This document shows, one piece after another, positions 33,601 through 45,412 of a DNA stretch of 64,000 nucleotides (position 1 is the first letter of the stretch; every line of letters begins with the position of its first letter). The stretch is from contig JAOANR010000006.1 in assembly GCA_030278955.1 (NCBI GenBank), forward strand, positions 13,613,974 through 13,677,973, given 5' to 3'. Under the pieces are notes generated by a model. The model saw nothing but the letters and a program-made list of their open reading frames with translations, was not told the DNA's origin and did not search any database. Source of the DNA: Hygrophila difformis. Taxonomy: Eukaryota; Streptophyta; Magnoliopsida; Lamiales; Acanthaceae. Both the position numbers and the translations under genes were made by a program.

Positions 33601-34201
33601 ATATGGATTTTTTACCAAATAGATGATCCTCGACGCTCCCCATTGGCATGAACTCGTAAACGAGGAGCCTCTGGTCGCCCTCGGCACAGTAACCGATCAG
33701 ATTGACAAGGTTGGGGTGGTGCAGCAAACTCAGCATAAGAACCTCCATGATGAACTCCGGATTGCCTCGATGTCCGTCGAGATCAAGTTGCTTCACGGCA
33801 ACTGCCTGATCAAACACAAAGGTTAAACAACACAGAATCCAAATCCAATTAAGTCAAATGGATAATGAGTTTGGTCTTTCATTGTTTCTAATAAGTTTAA
33901 ATAAGATGGAGAACGGTGAACTTACCAATCCAGATTCGAGCTGACCTTTGTAAACGCGCCCGAAACCACCTTCACCGATCAAATTAGTCTCTTTAAAATT
34001 CTGTGTCACTGTTGCAAGCTCCTTGAACACGAAACTCTTTGCCACATTGTTGTCTGAGCAGTTGCTGTCGTCCCCAGTCACCCGAGCTGAGTTTCCCCTC
34101 GTTAACTTTGCTACATTATTCAACACGTCGACAAAATTCAATACCCCTCGGATTACTACTACTGAAAACCGAAACATTCGAATATATTCTATACTCATCA
34201 T
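30640..34201 (-). pseudogene. RLCK-VII/PBL-like protein kinase, disrupted
   Basis: Receptor-like cytoplasmic kinases of this group act at the plasma membrane downstream of immune or developmental receptors. Exons (minus): about 34140-33926 ([24 protein letters not shown]), 33805-33616 ([19 protein letters not shown]), 33514-33124 ([40 protein letters not shown]), and 33032 onward ([19 protein letters not shown]). Kinase motifs are all present, but one base is missing at about 33240 (frameshift after YAMSG), the donor after LVIW reads GG instead of GT (33123-33122), and a solo LTR at 30736-32830 splits the C-terminus after ADGHA; the original tail apparently continued RRRHHSRAASMSS from 30735. 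The N-terminal exon is cut by or next to a LINE fragment, and no myristoylation motif is seen. Confidence 0.85.
30736..32830 (-). mobile_element. Solo LTR (2.1 kb), chromovirus type
   Basis: Begins TGTAACACCCCGG (30736) and ends CGGGTGTTACA (32830), like the LTR at 17512. Flanks are gggcg (30731-30735) and gggca (32831-32835), a 5-bp duplication with one change. No internal region or second LTR. It carries a 6-bp hairpin at 31119-31135 and a GTAAGT site at 32107-32102 (minus), at positions comparable to the other LTRs. It interrupts the last kinase exon. Orientation is assigned from the similarity to the 17512 LTR. Confidence 0.85.
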
Positions 34202-34203
34202 CT

Positions 34204-34812
34204 TACATGGTGCACTCGCAGTCGACTTTCGCCTCCCACTAGCTGCAATTTCAAACCAGCTTGGTACAGGACCTCAGGCGAATAACCCTAATTCCAACCA
34301 GTTTGATGTTCTAATGGCCTACCAGGAGGACTCTGTCCACCGCTTAAGCAGATCATCTCCTCAACACCAATCCCCTACTGACAGAAACATATCCTCCACC
34401 TCTTCCACTTGGCAGCTACAACCTTCTGGAGCTAGATCACTCAAAATCAATACAACACTTGACCCGAAACACCATACAGCGGTTGTGGTGGAGGATGCCT
34501 CAACTCACTTCAGAAAAAAAAACCAAGAAATCCATTTAAATCTCGTGAGAGGCATCCTCCAGATGCTTCACAGCCTCAAGCTTCGGATCCGATGGATTCA
34601 GACGGTGACCATGACAGAAATGATTTTGCTAGGGCGGCAAGCTTACCAGCACATCTTCGGAGCTAGGATTCTAGTCTTTAATTCTAGTTAATCAACTCTT
34701 GTGAAGTATTTTCGGCCTCTCTTTTGTCTTTGACTGTAATGGCTTTGTCCAAGTTTTCAGTTTCTTGAATAAAATGGCCTAGGCCCTCCCTTCCACCGGA
34801 AAAAAATAAAAT
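34204..34812 (+). mobile_element. LINE remnant with 3' A-rich tail
   Basis: An open stretch with NSNQFDVLMAYQED, resembling the C-terminal part of plant L1 ORF1 (weak), leads directly to a non-coding 3' end containing TTGAATAAAATGGCC and terminating in an A-rich tail (about 34800-34812). The RT region is missing, so this is an internally deleted or rearranged copy. Its insertion coincides with the loss of the kinase's 5' exon. Confidence 0.5.
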
Positions 34813-34819
34813 TAACAAC

Positions 34820-35082
34820 TACTTCCTCCGTTTTTTAAAGATAGCTACTGACCAACCCAGCACGGAGTCCAATGCACAATTTAAACCATTAATAACTCAA
34901 ATTCGGTAGAAGTAAAAATTCTAAAACTTCAGTATTTAAAAACTACAAGATAGACGAATCTAACAAGATCTCACTTGGCTATATTTTAACTTGTATATCT
35001 ATGATAAAACTTCAAATCAAAGTGTTTAAGTGAATAGTGTCTATTTTACCAATGTAGCTATCTTTTCGAAACGGAGGGAGTA
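34820..35082. mobile_element. Stowaway-type MITE
   Basis: Element 34822-35080 runs from CTTCCTCCGTTTTTTAAAG to ACGGAGGGAG, flanked by TA. It is the same family as 2021-2280 and 54333-54592, sharing the internal GACGAATCTAACAAGATC. Confidence 0.9.
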
Positions 35083-35294
35083 TATAATTGTATATTACTT
35101 TTCGGAGCATGGACATATTTTTGAGAAAACATGGTATATATATATATTCATTATACAAATAATTTTCGTATATTCATTAATGTATCTTTTAATAATATAA
35201 ATTCTATATATAAACTGTGAATTTCATATAAATTTAAATTCCAAATCTTTTAAAAACTGAAAATTATGGGAACTTCATATAAATTGGAATTAAA
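35081..35294 (+). mobile_element. Foldback element, outer part of left arm
   Basis: Starting at TATATAATTGTATATTAC, this 210-bp AT-rich arm is the reverse complement of about 56985-57199. It is cut at 35294 by the LTR array; its last bases ttaaa (35290-35294) are the target duplication. The inner part of the same arm resumes at 55941. Confidence 0.75.
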
Positions 35295-38200
35295 TGTAAC
35301 GCCCCGAAAATTTAAAACCATTTTCATGACGCCACCGTCGTATTAACTATTCTAAACTGTTGATCACTCAGCTTAGATAGTCAATACGAAGCGAGGTATA
35401 AATACAAACATGTATCACACTCAAATAAATGCCAACAAAGCAGTATATAACCCCAGGAACAATACATGGCATATCCGGGCGACAAGCCCTGAAATAATAT
35501 AGTAACATGGTCGCACATCCAATACCGGAAATAACCAATAAATAAATCATATATGACACACCGATCACATTTAAGGAATAACAAATATTCTCATCAAAGA
35601 TCAGACAAGAGCATGTAATATTTATTCTAAACAACAATTATAAGGAATGCAGCCTAGCTAGTCCACTCAACCCGAACCCCCATCATCGTGCTCTGCGCTA
35701 TCCGTGGGAGGATCGATAAAACAGACAACCGCAACAAGGTGTCAGTACAACGTACTGGCAAGGAATAGATATAGCAGGGGAAACGGGGCACAATAATGAT
35801 AACACTATACTATATAAATAATAATAAGAATAATGATAATAATAATTAAGGACATAAAATAAATACAGAAAGTAAACATCACACCGTCCCATACCGGTGC
35901 TTCAACCACTGCAGATAAAATGAATGATGGATGATGAGATGTAATGCTATGACCTATGATGTCTATCTACCCTAAATGCAACACATGAGAATGTCTAGCG
36001 TGCAACCTAAGTACCATGGTCGGTATTCCCCCCCATATAAGGGTCCACTCCCCTTAATGGTCAGAAGACATACCCACAGTGCCCCCGCCGCGGACACTAA
36101 CAGCTGAGAACGTGGCTTACGGCAAGCGGGTCAGGCTACGGATCATGAGCCCTTATCAGCCAAATTTTCAGACTACGGATATAAAATCCTTATCAGTCTC
36201 AATGCCCAGGATAAGATACTAACTATGCCCAATCGGATACCGACTCGTAAGCATAGGGTATCCAATACCCTCGAAAGCATAATTTTAGATTCACAATAAT
36301 GTCAATACATGTTCAGGCACAATTCACGCATCATGACAAAATAAGCAACTCACCACGAGTTAAGTATAATCAAGGGTGTGCCAAGCCCCACGTATCGGCA
36401 CTCAACTCATAACATCAAAATAGAAGCAACGCAAGATCCCATCCTAAACTAAGGCATGGTAGATCTTCTCTAATTGCAAACTAAGTTCCAGGTTATGAGC
36501 ATAATAATTAGTGAGATATTCGCAAGCAGTTCTAGCCTAATTCTAAGGCATCCTCGTTATACGCAGGGAATCCGTACACACGAGAGTTCCCAATACTAAG
36601 GCAACATAGACTATACTAGTCTATTCCTAACCCCTATCTAATTTGCTATTCTAAACCTTGCCTTATAAATCTTCAAAGCTTCCCTTTGAATATCTTCAAT
36701 CTCCCACAGGCTTTAATACAAGTTCACGGTTGTCCCTACACAACAATATCATAATAAGAATTAAAATATTCCCAACATCAATACCATTATCCCAATTTCC
36801 AACACCACATCCGCCTTCCAAACCCCTCAACAATCTACCAAACCGACAATCCCAAACATCACAAGCAGATCAATTACTCTACCGATAAGCACATGCCATA
36901 AATCCATGTATAAACAAATTCTCAAATTTATTCATTTAAAACCAACCATCCAATAAATATTAATCAATTAAATTAACTAAAATTAATGGAGTCATGTTTA
37001 TCAACATAGAATTAAACAACACTACAATAACCAAACAATGCACATAATGAAGATCATAGCTCTATATTCCAATAATCTAATTTATTCAATTAGCAAGAAA
37101 ATTCTATTAGATTTGAAAGAGCTTTTATAAAAAATTCCAACCTTCCTTACTTTAAATCTCAAAGACCTCAACCATTAACTACCATGAATCATAAGAAAAA
37201 TTCACTTTCTCAAGTTGTAAAGTATCCAAGAATACCAACAATACCAATTTCAAATAACCATTCATAAACTCATAAGCATAATCCCGCAAAACCATTACAA
37301 CTAACTCACTATTTATTAAACATAATATTAGCAAGTAGCACATTTTCCACACTAGATAAAGCTTTCAACACTATAACAAATTTAACAATTTCACATATAA
37401 TTCCATTTAATACTTGATTTTCAAATCTTTATACTCCACTAAGTATTCAACCTATTCATAGAACACTTAAAAACAATAAAATCCCTTCAAGTTACACATT
37501 TTGAATGCATAAGAAAAATTAAGCAATTACAACATGCTCACCAAGCCAATTTACCCACTAGGCAACCAATACTTTATCCAACCTTGACATATAAGGATCA
37601 AATTTATTAACTCAAGAATCCCCAACAAGTTACCACAATCCATCATTCTAATCAATTGGTTCAACAACCTCACATACTAACAATATTACGAAATCCCCAA
37701 ATTCACAATCTATCACAAATCTCAATTTCATCAATTTACCAAACTAATCCCCAAAACCATGTAACTTGGAAATCAACATGCAAGCAACAATCAACACTTA
37801 AAATACATTTCTAGCACTCAATCTACATTTGGGGAAAACAACTCAACTAAAATTCCAAAAACACCAAAATAGAAGAACACTCAAACACCACCACCACCAC
37901 TGCCGCCAACACCACCGCGGCCACCGCAGCACCACCACACAGCCATCACCACCACCGCACCACCGGCGAGTCGCCGGCGTCGCCCCCAACAGCAACGGCA
38001 CAGCCGCTGCTCACCACCACCACAGCGGGCAGCAGCCCGCTGCTGCTGCCCGGCGCCGTGCTACAGCGGCGCCACCTCCATCATTCGCAGTCATCAACTC
38101 CATCCTCACCTCCGCCTTCCGAAACTGGCGCACTTCCTCCTCCGGTGGTCGCCGTATTACTCATCCCAAATTGGGAAAACAACCCCAAATCAAAAAGGAA

Positions 38201-38622
38201 AACAAGAGGAGAGGAAAGAAAGAAAAACCATACCTTGAAATGTGTTTGGGAGAAGACTCGATTTCCACCTCTAAGCTTCAAAAATGGAGTTGTCCTCTTC
38301 CCCTTTCTTCAAACCCGTCGCCCCTCTCCCCTTTTCTCTTCAATTTTGTTTCTATCTTGTGGGAATGAGGACAATACCGTTCCTTTCCCCAATTAAAGGC
38401 CAAGGGCCACATTGCAAAATCCCATTTCTCAACTTAACCCCCCAATTCTCCTTAAATCATCTTAAACACCCCTTGCTAATAAATATTGGGTTGGACCACC
38501 AATACTTCTCCATTGGGCTTGAAATAATTATACACTCACTTCATTTAATTATTTATGCCCATTAGACTAATTAATCATAATTAAATTAAATAAATCATGA
38601 ATTAATTATTCAGGATGTTACA
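35295..38622 (-). repeat. LARD LTR 1 (3' LTR of the array)
   Basis: 3328 bp. Notable parts are the hairpin CAGTAC-AAC-GTACTG at 35743-35757, the CACCGTCCCATACCGGTG block near 35883, an A-rich middle, and a GC-rich, CCACCA-repetitive block at 37895-38160. A GTATGG splice-donor-like site lies at 38233-38228 (minus). Confidence 0.88.
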
Positions 38623-41303
38623 ATCTCTCCCCCTTAGGATCATTCGTCCTCGAATGACATAAGGGTATGGATCAACATGTTATTCCCATTGATTTCAGGT
38701 GAGTTGGATATGAACACTGTCCACGCGCTTCGTTCGTTTCCTTAATTCATGTCCTCATCACATGTTCGTACCATAGTTCATTCACCATGAGGGTCTTATA
38801 CTGAAAGCACTATAATACTCTTTCATTGATTACTCGTTCTTAGCAATGATTCATATTCTCGACTGTTGTCAAGCTTCACCTCAACAGCTTGTATGCATCT
38901 GTTTGAATCATATATAGTTCCTTACAATTTGAGATACGTTTCGCACATCACTTTCTATTATCGGGGGTAACATCTTCTGCCTGCTCCTGATAATTTCTGA
39001 CAACTCTAATTGTCTTTTTAAGAGTCCTGTAGTCAGCTGTTCTCATTTCGAAGAACCACTCAGTTGATGGGGGAGTCTTTACTTTCTCCTGGCCAATTCT
39101 TAGATAATGCCAACCTGATACTCGAACGTGGTTGGCTATTGTAAGAGAAACTTAAACATCTTAATATGTTTCTCTCACTTACACTGGAAAATAACTTGCA
39201 ACCTCATGCCCAGTCATTAAAATCTAGATTCCATCTGACATTTCATTTCAAGCAATGGCCCTTTTCTCTTAAGCTCCATCAACTTCTGATAGATCAATTA
39301 GATATGTCACCTAAAATGAGCTCACCGTCCACTGGTAACCTGCGAGCCTCAAGCTTCTGTCATGTTCCTCCTCCCACGTTTTACGGCATGTTTCACGATT
39401 CCTGAGATGCAATCGTTATGTTGGCATGAAACTCTATGTTTTGTTGTATCTCATCACACAATTCTCGTCGGTCTCGCGATTCTCATTGACACGTTGGAAA
39501 TTTAATACAATCCACTCAATTTCCATGTATACCGATCCAAACTTCAACGAATTTTACCTCGGAAGTCTATCTCAATTTGTAGCTCGTTGCATTTAGTCTT
39601 GATGGAATTCCGAGATTCTATCTCATTCCGAGGATATATTACATAATTCTAACTGTTAAAACGGTTAATTATTCCCCGAGAATTTATTTGGATTGTGTGA
39701 AGACTGAATTCTGCTCCGGATAGTCCATTTACATCGTGAATCATTCGCTCCCAACTTTGCATTGTTGTATGTTTTTGCTTCGTATCCTTGATGAGAATTG
39801 CACAAGTGCAGTGTTACCTCAGTAGTTTCACATAATTTCTCGCCTTGGGATAGACCTGCACCACGGAAAGAAACAAACAGTCTCCAACACAAGGTAGAAA
39901 GTGATACCGACTTTCTAGGAGTACGATAACTTCAGAATTATATCTGGAGTCAAAATCTTCCGATACAGTGGAAAAAAATGCAAAACAACTAAAATCGTTG
40001 TTTGCGGAAGTAAGGTTACTGAGACGGGAGTCATTTTTATAATGGAACAAGGATAATTAAATAAGTGAACCAATTATGAGATGACTCGGATTAGTAAAAG
40101 GAATGACACTGACTGATAGAGACTCCAAATTATTGTAGGGATAATAAATAAGTAGAAAACATGAGGAATTAACGGAATACCCTGTAAGTAACCATTCTAC
40201 TCCGGGTGGAAATGAATAGTAGTATGAACTAAGAATGGCAAATGATAACGAGGAAGAAAGAGCGGACTCCGAAGGATATACAAGGACTTCCAGAAGATGT
40301 AAGGAAGTCGATGGCAAAGTTATCATACAATAATGGAGAACGATAGGGAGGATTGAAAATTTAGATAAATGCATTTACATATATCAGTGCAGCTGAAATG
40401 AAATTCGAATTATTTAAAATATTGAAGCGGCAGGAAAAATATCAATGCTGACAGAATATCAATGGGAACCATTCAGATGGCCTCAAGAGTGATTTGACGG
40501 TGCAAGATACAAATGGGAAAGCTCAATTCAGAGAAAAGAACTGGCACTGAAACATACACCAAAGGATCGGCAAAGAGATAAGGAAAATAATGGGAGGATT
40601 CATTTTCTCATAATTAAGAAAATGAAATGAAAGGATTGAGAAATAAAGCATATCCAATAAATAAACACATATATACATATATATCAGCATTACGAGCATT
40701 GCGCTTTCCGTCATTAACTCGCATCAACGCCTCCGATTAATCTCTGCGGTATACTCCATTCGATGTCTCGAGTTAAGTGTCATCTTAAATCCGTCAATCG
40801 CTACAACCGGATGAGTTACCATATACATCTCTAAGATTTAAAGACGTCTGAGATATTATTCTCCTGATGTTCTAGTCACCTGCCGACAATGGATCATCAT
40901 CACATATCCGCATGGCATGGATGTGCGTGTCCCGTTGTTCAATACCTGCAATTACCTTAAAGACAGATCCCATACATTAACACAATACAATAAGCTAACA
41001 GAATTACCAAGCAAGCAATAGTAATAACATAAATAATTATGCAGCAACTTCTAAACAGGTTGCTAACAGAATTAAAGAATATATCTCTGGGAATATCCTT
41101 GTTATTCGTCCATAGTTATCTTGCAAACCACGGTTCAAATCCACAAGGTGCGCAGTATATAAACAGAATACCAAAGCAAAAGAATAAATCTAACTAGCAT
41201 ATGACAATGCAAACCTATCCTATATGCAATCCCCGCACACCTCACCACATGCTTTTATCAAGTTTTAAGCACATAATAGAGCAAGCCCGCTCTGATACCA
41301 AAC
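38623..41303 (-). other. LARD internal region 1, non-coding
   Basis: 2681 bp with no recognised protein motif on either strand; the open frames are short and not of gag or pol type. The right edge holds the primer site; the left edge holds the PPT and the TCATTCG-TCCT-CGAATGA hairpin (38640-38657). Confidence 0.8.
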
Positions 41304-43828
41304 TGTAACGCCCCGAAAATTTAATACCATTTTCGTGATGCCACCGCCGTATTAACAATTCTAAACTGTTGATCACTCAGCTTAGATAGTCAATACGAAG
41401 CGAGGTATAAATACAAACCTGTATCACACTCAAATAAATGCCAACAAAGCAGTATATAACCCCAGGAACAATACATGGCATATCCAGGCGACAAGCCCTG
41501 AAATAATATAGTAACATGGTCGCACATCCAATACTGGAAATAACCAATAAATAAATCATATATGACACACCGATCACATTTAAGGAATAACAAATATTCC
41601 CATCAAAGATCAGACAAGAGCATGTAATATTTATTCTAAACAACAATTATAAGGAATGCAGCCTAGCTAGTCCACTCAACCCGAACCCCCATCATCGTGC
41701 TCTGCGCTATCTGTGGGAGGATCTATAAAACAGACAACCGCAACAAGGTGTCAGTACAACGTACTGGCAAGGAATAGATATAGCAGGGGAAACGGGGCAC
41801 AATAATGATAACACTATACTATATAAATAATAATAAGAATAATGATAATAATAATTAAGGACATAAAATAAATACAGAAAGTAAACATCACACCGTCCCA
41901 TACCGGTGCTTCAACCACTGCAGATAAAATGAATGATGGATGATGAGATGTAATGCTATGACCTATGATGTCTATCTACCCTAAATGCAACACATGAGAA
42001 TGTCTAGCGCGCAACCTAAGTACCATGGTCGGTGTTCCCACCCCCCCCCCCCCATATAAGGGTCCACTCCCCTTAATGGTCGGAAGACATACCCACAGTG
42101 CCCCCGCCGCGGACACTAGCAGTTGAGAACGTGGCTTACGGCAAGCGGGTCAGGCTACGGATCATGAGTCCTTATCAGCCAAATTTTCAGACTACGGATA
42201 TAAAATCCTTATCAGTCTCAATGCCCAGGATAAGATACTAACTATGCCCAATCGGATACCGACTCGTAAGCATAGGGTATCCAATACCCTCGAAAGCATA
42301 ATTTTAGATTCACAATAATGTCAATACATGTTCAGGCACAATTCACGCATCATGACAAAATAAGCAACTCACCACGAGTTGAGTATAATCAAGGGTGTGC
42401 CAAGCCCCACGTATCGGCACTCAACTCATAACATCAAAATAGAAGCAACGCAAGATCCCATCCTAAACTAAGGCATGGTAGATCTTCTCTAATTGCAAAC
42501 TAAGTTCCAGGTTATGAGCATAATAATTAGTGAGATATTCGCAAGCAGTTCTAGCCTAATTCTAAGGCATCCTCGTTATACGCAGGGAATCCGTACACAC
42601 GAGAGTTCCCAATACTAAGGCAACATAGACTATACTAGTCTATTCCTAACCCCTATCTAATTTGCTATTCTAAACTTTGCCTTATAAATCTTCAAAGCTT
42701 CCCTTTGAATATCTTCAATCTCCCACAGGCTTTAATACAAGTTCACGGTTGTCCCTACACAACAATATCATAATAGGAATTAAAATATTCCCAACATCAA
42801 TACCATTATCCCAATTTCCAACACCACATCCGCCTTCCAAACCCCTCAACAATCTACCAAACCGACAATCCCAAACATCACAAGCAGATCAATTACTCTA
42901 CCGATAAGCACATGCCATAAATCCATGTATAAACAAATTCTCAAATTTATTCATTTAAAACCAACCATCCAATAAATATTAATCAATTAAATTAAATAAA
43001 ATTAATGGAGTCATGTTTATCAACATAGAATTAGACAACACTACAATAACCAAACAATGCACATAATGAAGATCATAGCTCTATATTCCAATAATCTAAT
43101 TTATTCAATCAGCAAGAAAATTCTATTAGATTTGAAAGAACTTTTATAAAAATTTCCAACCTTCCTTACTTTAAATCTCAAAGACCTCAACCATTAACTA
43201 CCATGAATCATAAGAAAAATTCACTTTCTCAAGTTGTAAAGTATCCAAGAATACCAACAATACCAATTTCAAATAACCATTCATAAACTCATAAGCATAA
43301 TCCCGCAAAACCATTACAACTAACTCACTATTTATTAAACATAATATTAGCAAGTAGCACATTTTCCACACTAGATAAAGCTTTCAACACTATAACAAAT
43401 TTAACAATTTCACATATAATTCCATTTAATACTTGATTTTCAAGTCTTTATACTCCACTAAGTATTCAACCTATTCATAGAACACTTAAAAACAATAAAA
43501 TCCCTTCAAGTTACTGATAATGGCCAGAAATGACCATTATTTTCAATCCATTTCCGTGTCTGAAACGGGCATTTGATCGCATTTCGGTCTTATAATAAAT
43601 AAGAAAGCAGTTGAATTGGACTGATTTATGCATAATTGTAAAAATATTGAGCTGGTATGAAAAATGCATAAATATGTAATTTTATTACATATTTATGTTA
43701 GAAAAATCCAAAAACATGAGAAAAAGAAAAGAAAAGAAAAAGGAAACAAAAAGATGGGAAAAGATAGAAAAGCCCACAAAAAGAACAATTTCGGCCCATC
43801 TGGCCCATTCAGCTCTTTCTGGGAACAT

Positions 43829-44160
43829 CTGGTCGAGGAACCCCGGTCGAGGACCATGGTTCCGCGACACAGGAGAGGTTCGCGACCCAGCATGCAACAT
43901 GAAGAAGAGACCAGTCTGGGAACATCCGGTCGAGGAACCCTGGTCGAGGACCATGGTTCCGCGACACGACCAAAGCTCCGCGCCACCAACACCTTGGAGG
44001 CCAAGCCACACCCCAGTCGAGGAACCCCGGTCGCGGTCTATGCACTAGCGACACGGACATGGATAGCGACACAGACGCACCAATAGAGACACAAGACCCA
44101 GTCGAGAAGCCTTGCCACATGCAGCCCTGTCCCGCGGCACAAGGTGATTCCGCGACAAAG
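43829..44160 (+). repeat. Upstream GTCGAGG/CCGCGAC palindrome repeats
   Basis: Two direct copies about 98 bp apart (from 43818 and 43916) of a block with GTCGAGGAC-CATG-GTTCCGCGAC, an imperfect hairpin, followed by weaker GTCGAGG and CCGCGAC remnants to 44160. It lies upstream of the TATA box. Confidence 0.7.
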
Positions 44161-44230
44161 TTGTGATGTGTGTGATGTCTTGAGACACAGTGGGCCTCAG
44201 ATCAAGCCCATGGGCCTAGCGCTCCACTCC

Positions 44231-44238
44231 TATAAATA
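44231..44238 (+). promoter_or_regulatory. TATA box of the giant LTR
   Basis: TATAAATA in CTCCACTCCTATAAATATG, followed about 30-40 bp later by a CTCAGGGTTAG region suitable as transcription start. It sets the plus strand as the element's sense strand. Confidence 0.6.
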
Positions 44239-44881
44239 TGAGGAGACCCCCATGAGCTCAGGGTTAGAATTTTCATTCTCTTGAAGACACAGTTGGAGAA
44301 TCCCTCTCTAGGTAGTTCTTAGTTTAGGTTTATTTTCATTTTTTTGTATTATTTAATTTGAGCCATAGTGTAGCTTAGCTTAGTTTAATTTTATGTTATT
44401 TTTCTGTTTAAGAAGCATAGGTAGCCACTGTTCACAGTTTCATTTCTTGTTATTAAGCTTGATTTAGGGTTTGTATTACCCAAATGATGGGTATTAACAA
44501 ACCCCATTAATAAAATGGGAAAATATTCACCAAGATGTGTCCCAAATCATGAAATGGGTCTCACACCCCATGGATTTAATGCTTTTATTTTCATTTTGGG
44601 GTCTTTTGACCCCCATTTCCCCTTATTATGCTTACTGTTGCTCTTTTGTTGAATGATGTTATGTATGTGTGTGATCAAACCCTAGATTAGGATTTTGCTT
44701 TATTTTTTAAATACTGTTCCAGTTTAGTTTATTTATGTTCAAGCATGTTCTTGTTTTTTTTTAAATGTTGTTTGGTTACTTTTTTAGCTTAGAATAGCTT
44801 TTTAATCCGAAATGGGGTGAGATCACACTGTTTGCATGCTACTGTTCAACTTTGCTTTTTCTGACTTGGGTCTTGAACCAC

Positions 44882-45412
44882 CCATGTCGCCAACTGACTC
44901 CTGTCGCTAAGCCACATTTGTCGACAGGAGGGTGTTCCGCGACATGGATGTCTAAGGACACTTGTCTTCATTATTTGAAAACCCCTGGTTGCTAAACACC
45001 CTGTCGCGGACCCACGGTCCTCGACTCAACCATGCTTAGCGACCAGGAACCAAACTCTTGTTATTATTCTCTGCATGGCTCCTGTCGCGGAACACCCTTG
45101 TCGCGGACCCATGGTCCGCGACTCAACCTTTATTCCGAGACAGGAAATTATGCCTTGCATTTCTATTTTGAAAACCCCAGTCGCTAGACATCCTGTCGCG
45201 GAGCCGTGCTCCATGACACAATTCCACGTTAGCGACTGGGAACCAAAATACTTAGAAATTTTCCAGAGCAATCTTGTGTCGCTAACCACCGGTCCGCGAC
45301 ACAACTTTTGCTTAGTGACACAAGGTGAAACTCTGCCCAAATTTCTGTAAATCTGTCGAGGCACCCATGTCGCGGGTCTAGACCCCTGACACAATTTATG
45401 ATATCTCGACAG
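44882..45412 (+). repeat. Array of six nested hairpin modules
   Basis: Each module has an outer pair of arms. Arm pairs (left/right): 44882-44890/44939-44947, 44984-44995/45036-45047, 45081-45092/45133-45144, 45176-45186/45230-45240, 45273-45285/45312-45324 and 45353-45360/45405-45412. Five of the six also have an inner hairpin, for example 44898-44906/44922-44930 and 45100-45108/45114-45122. Outer arms match within a module at 8/8 to 11/12 or better, yet differ between modules. It starts about 650 bp downstream of the TATA box. Confidence 0.85.

Noticed and set aside
34023..34203. Plus-strand coding potential before the LINE fragment
   Set aside because: It is antisense to the kinase's first visible exon; only the part from about 34204 resembles LINE sequence.
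37829..38368. His- and Pro-rich open frame of 179 codons in LTR 1 (similar ones at 48362 and 55149)
   Set aside because: It lies inside an LTR on the strand opposite to the element, and the three copies change frame and length through one-base indels. It is a by-product of a CCACCA-rich block.
39166..39405. 79-codon frame preserved in both LARD internal regions
   Set aside because: Its conservation reflects recent duplication of the whole internal region; it is antisense to the element and has no recognisable motif.
43664..44120. Overlapping open frames of 100-140 codons in the giant LTR on both strands
   Set aside because: They arise from GC-rich palindromic repeats, which keep several frames open on both strands. 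No protein family is recognisable.
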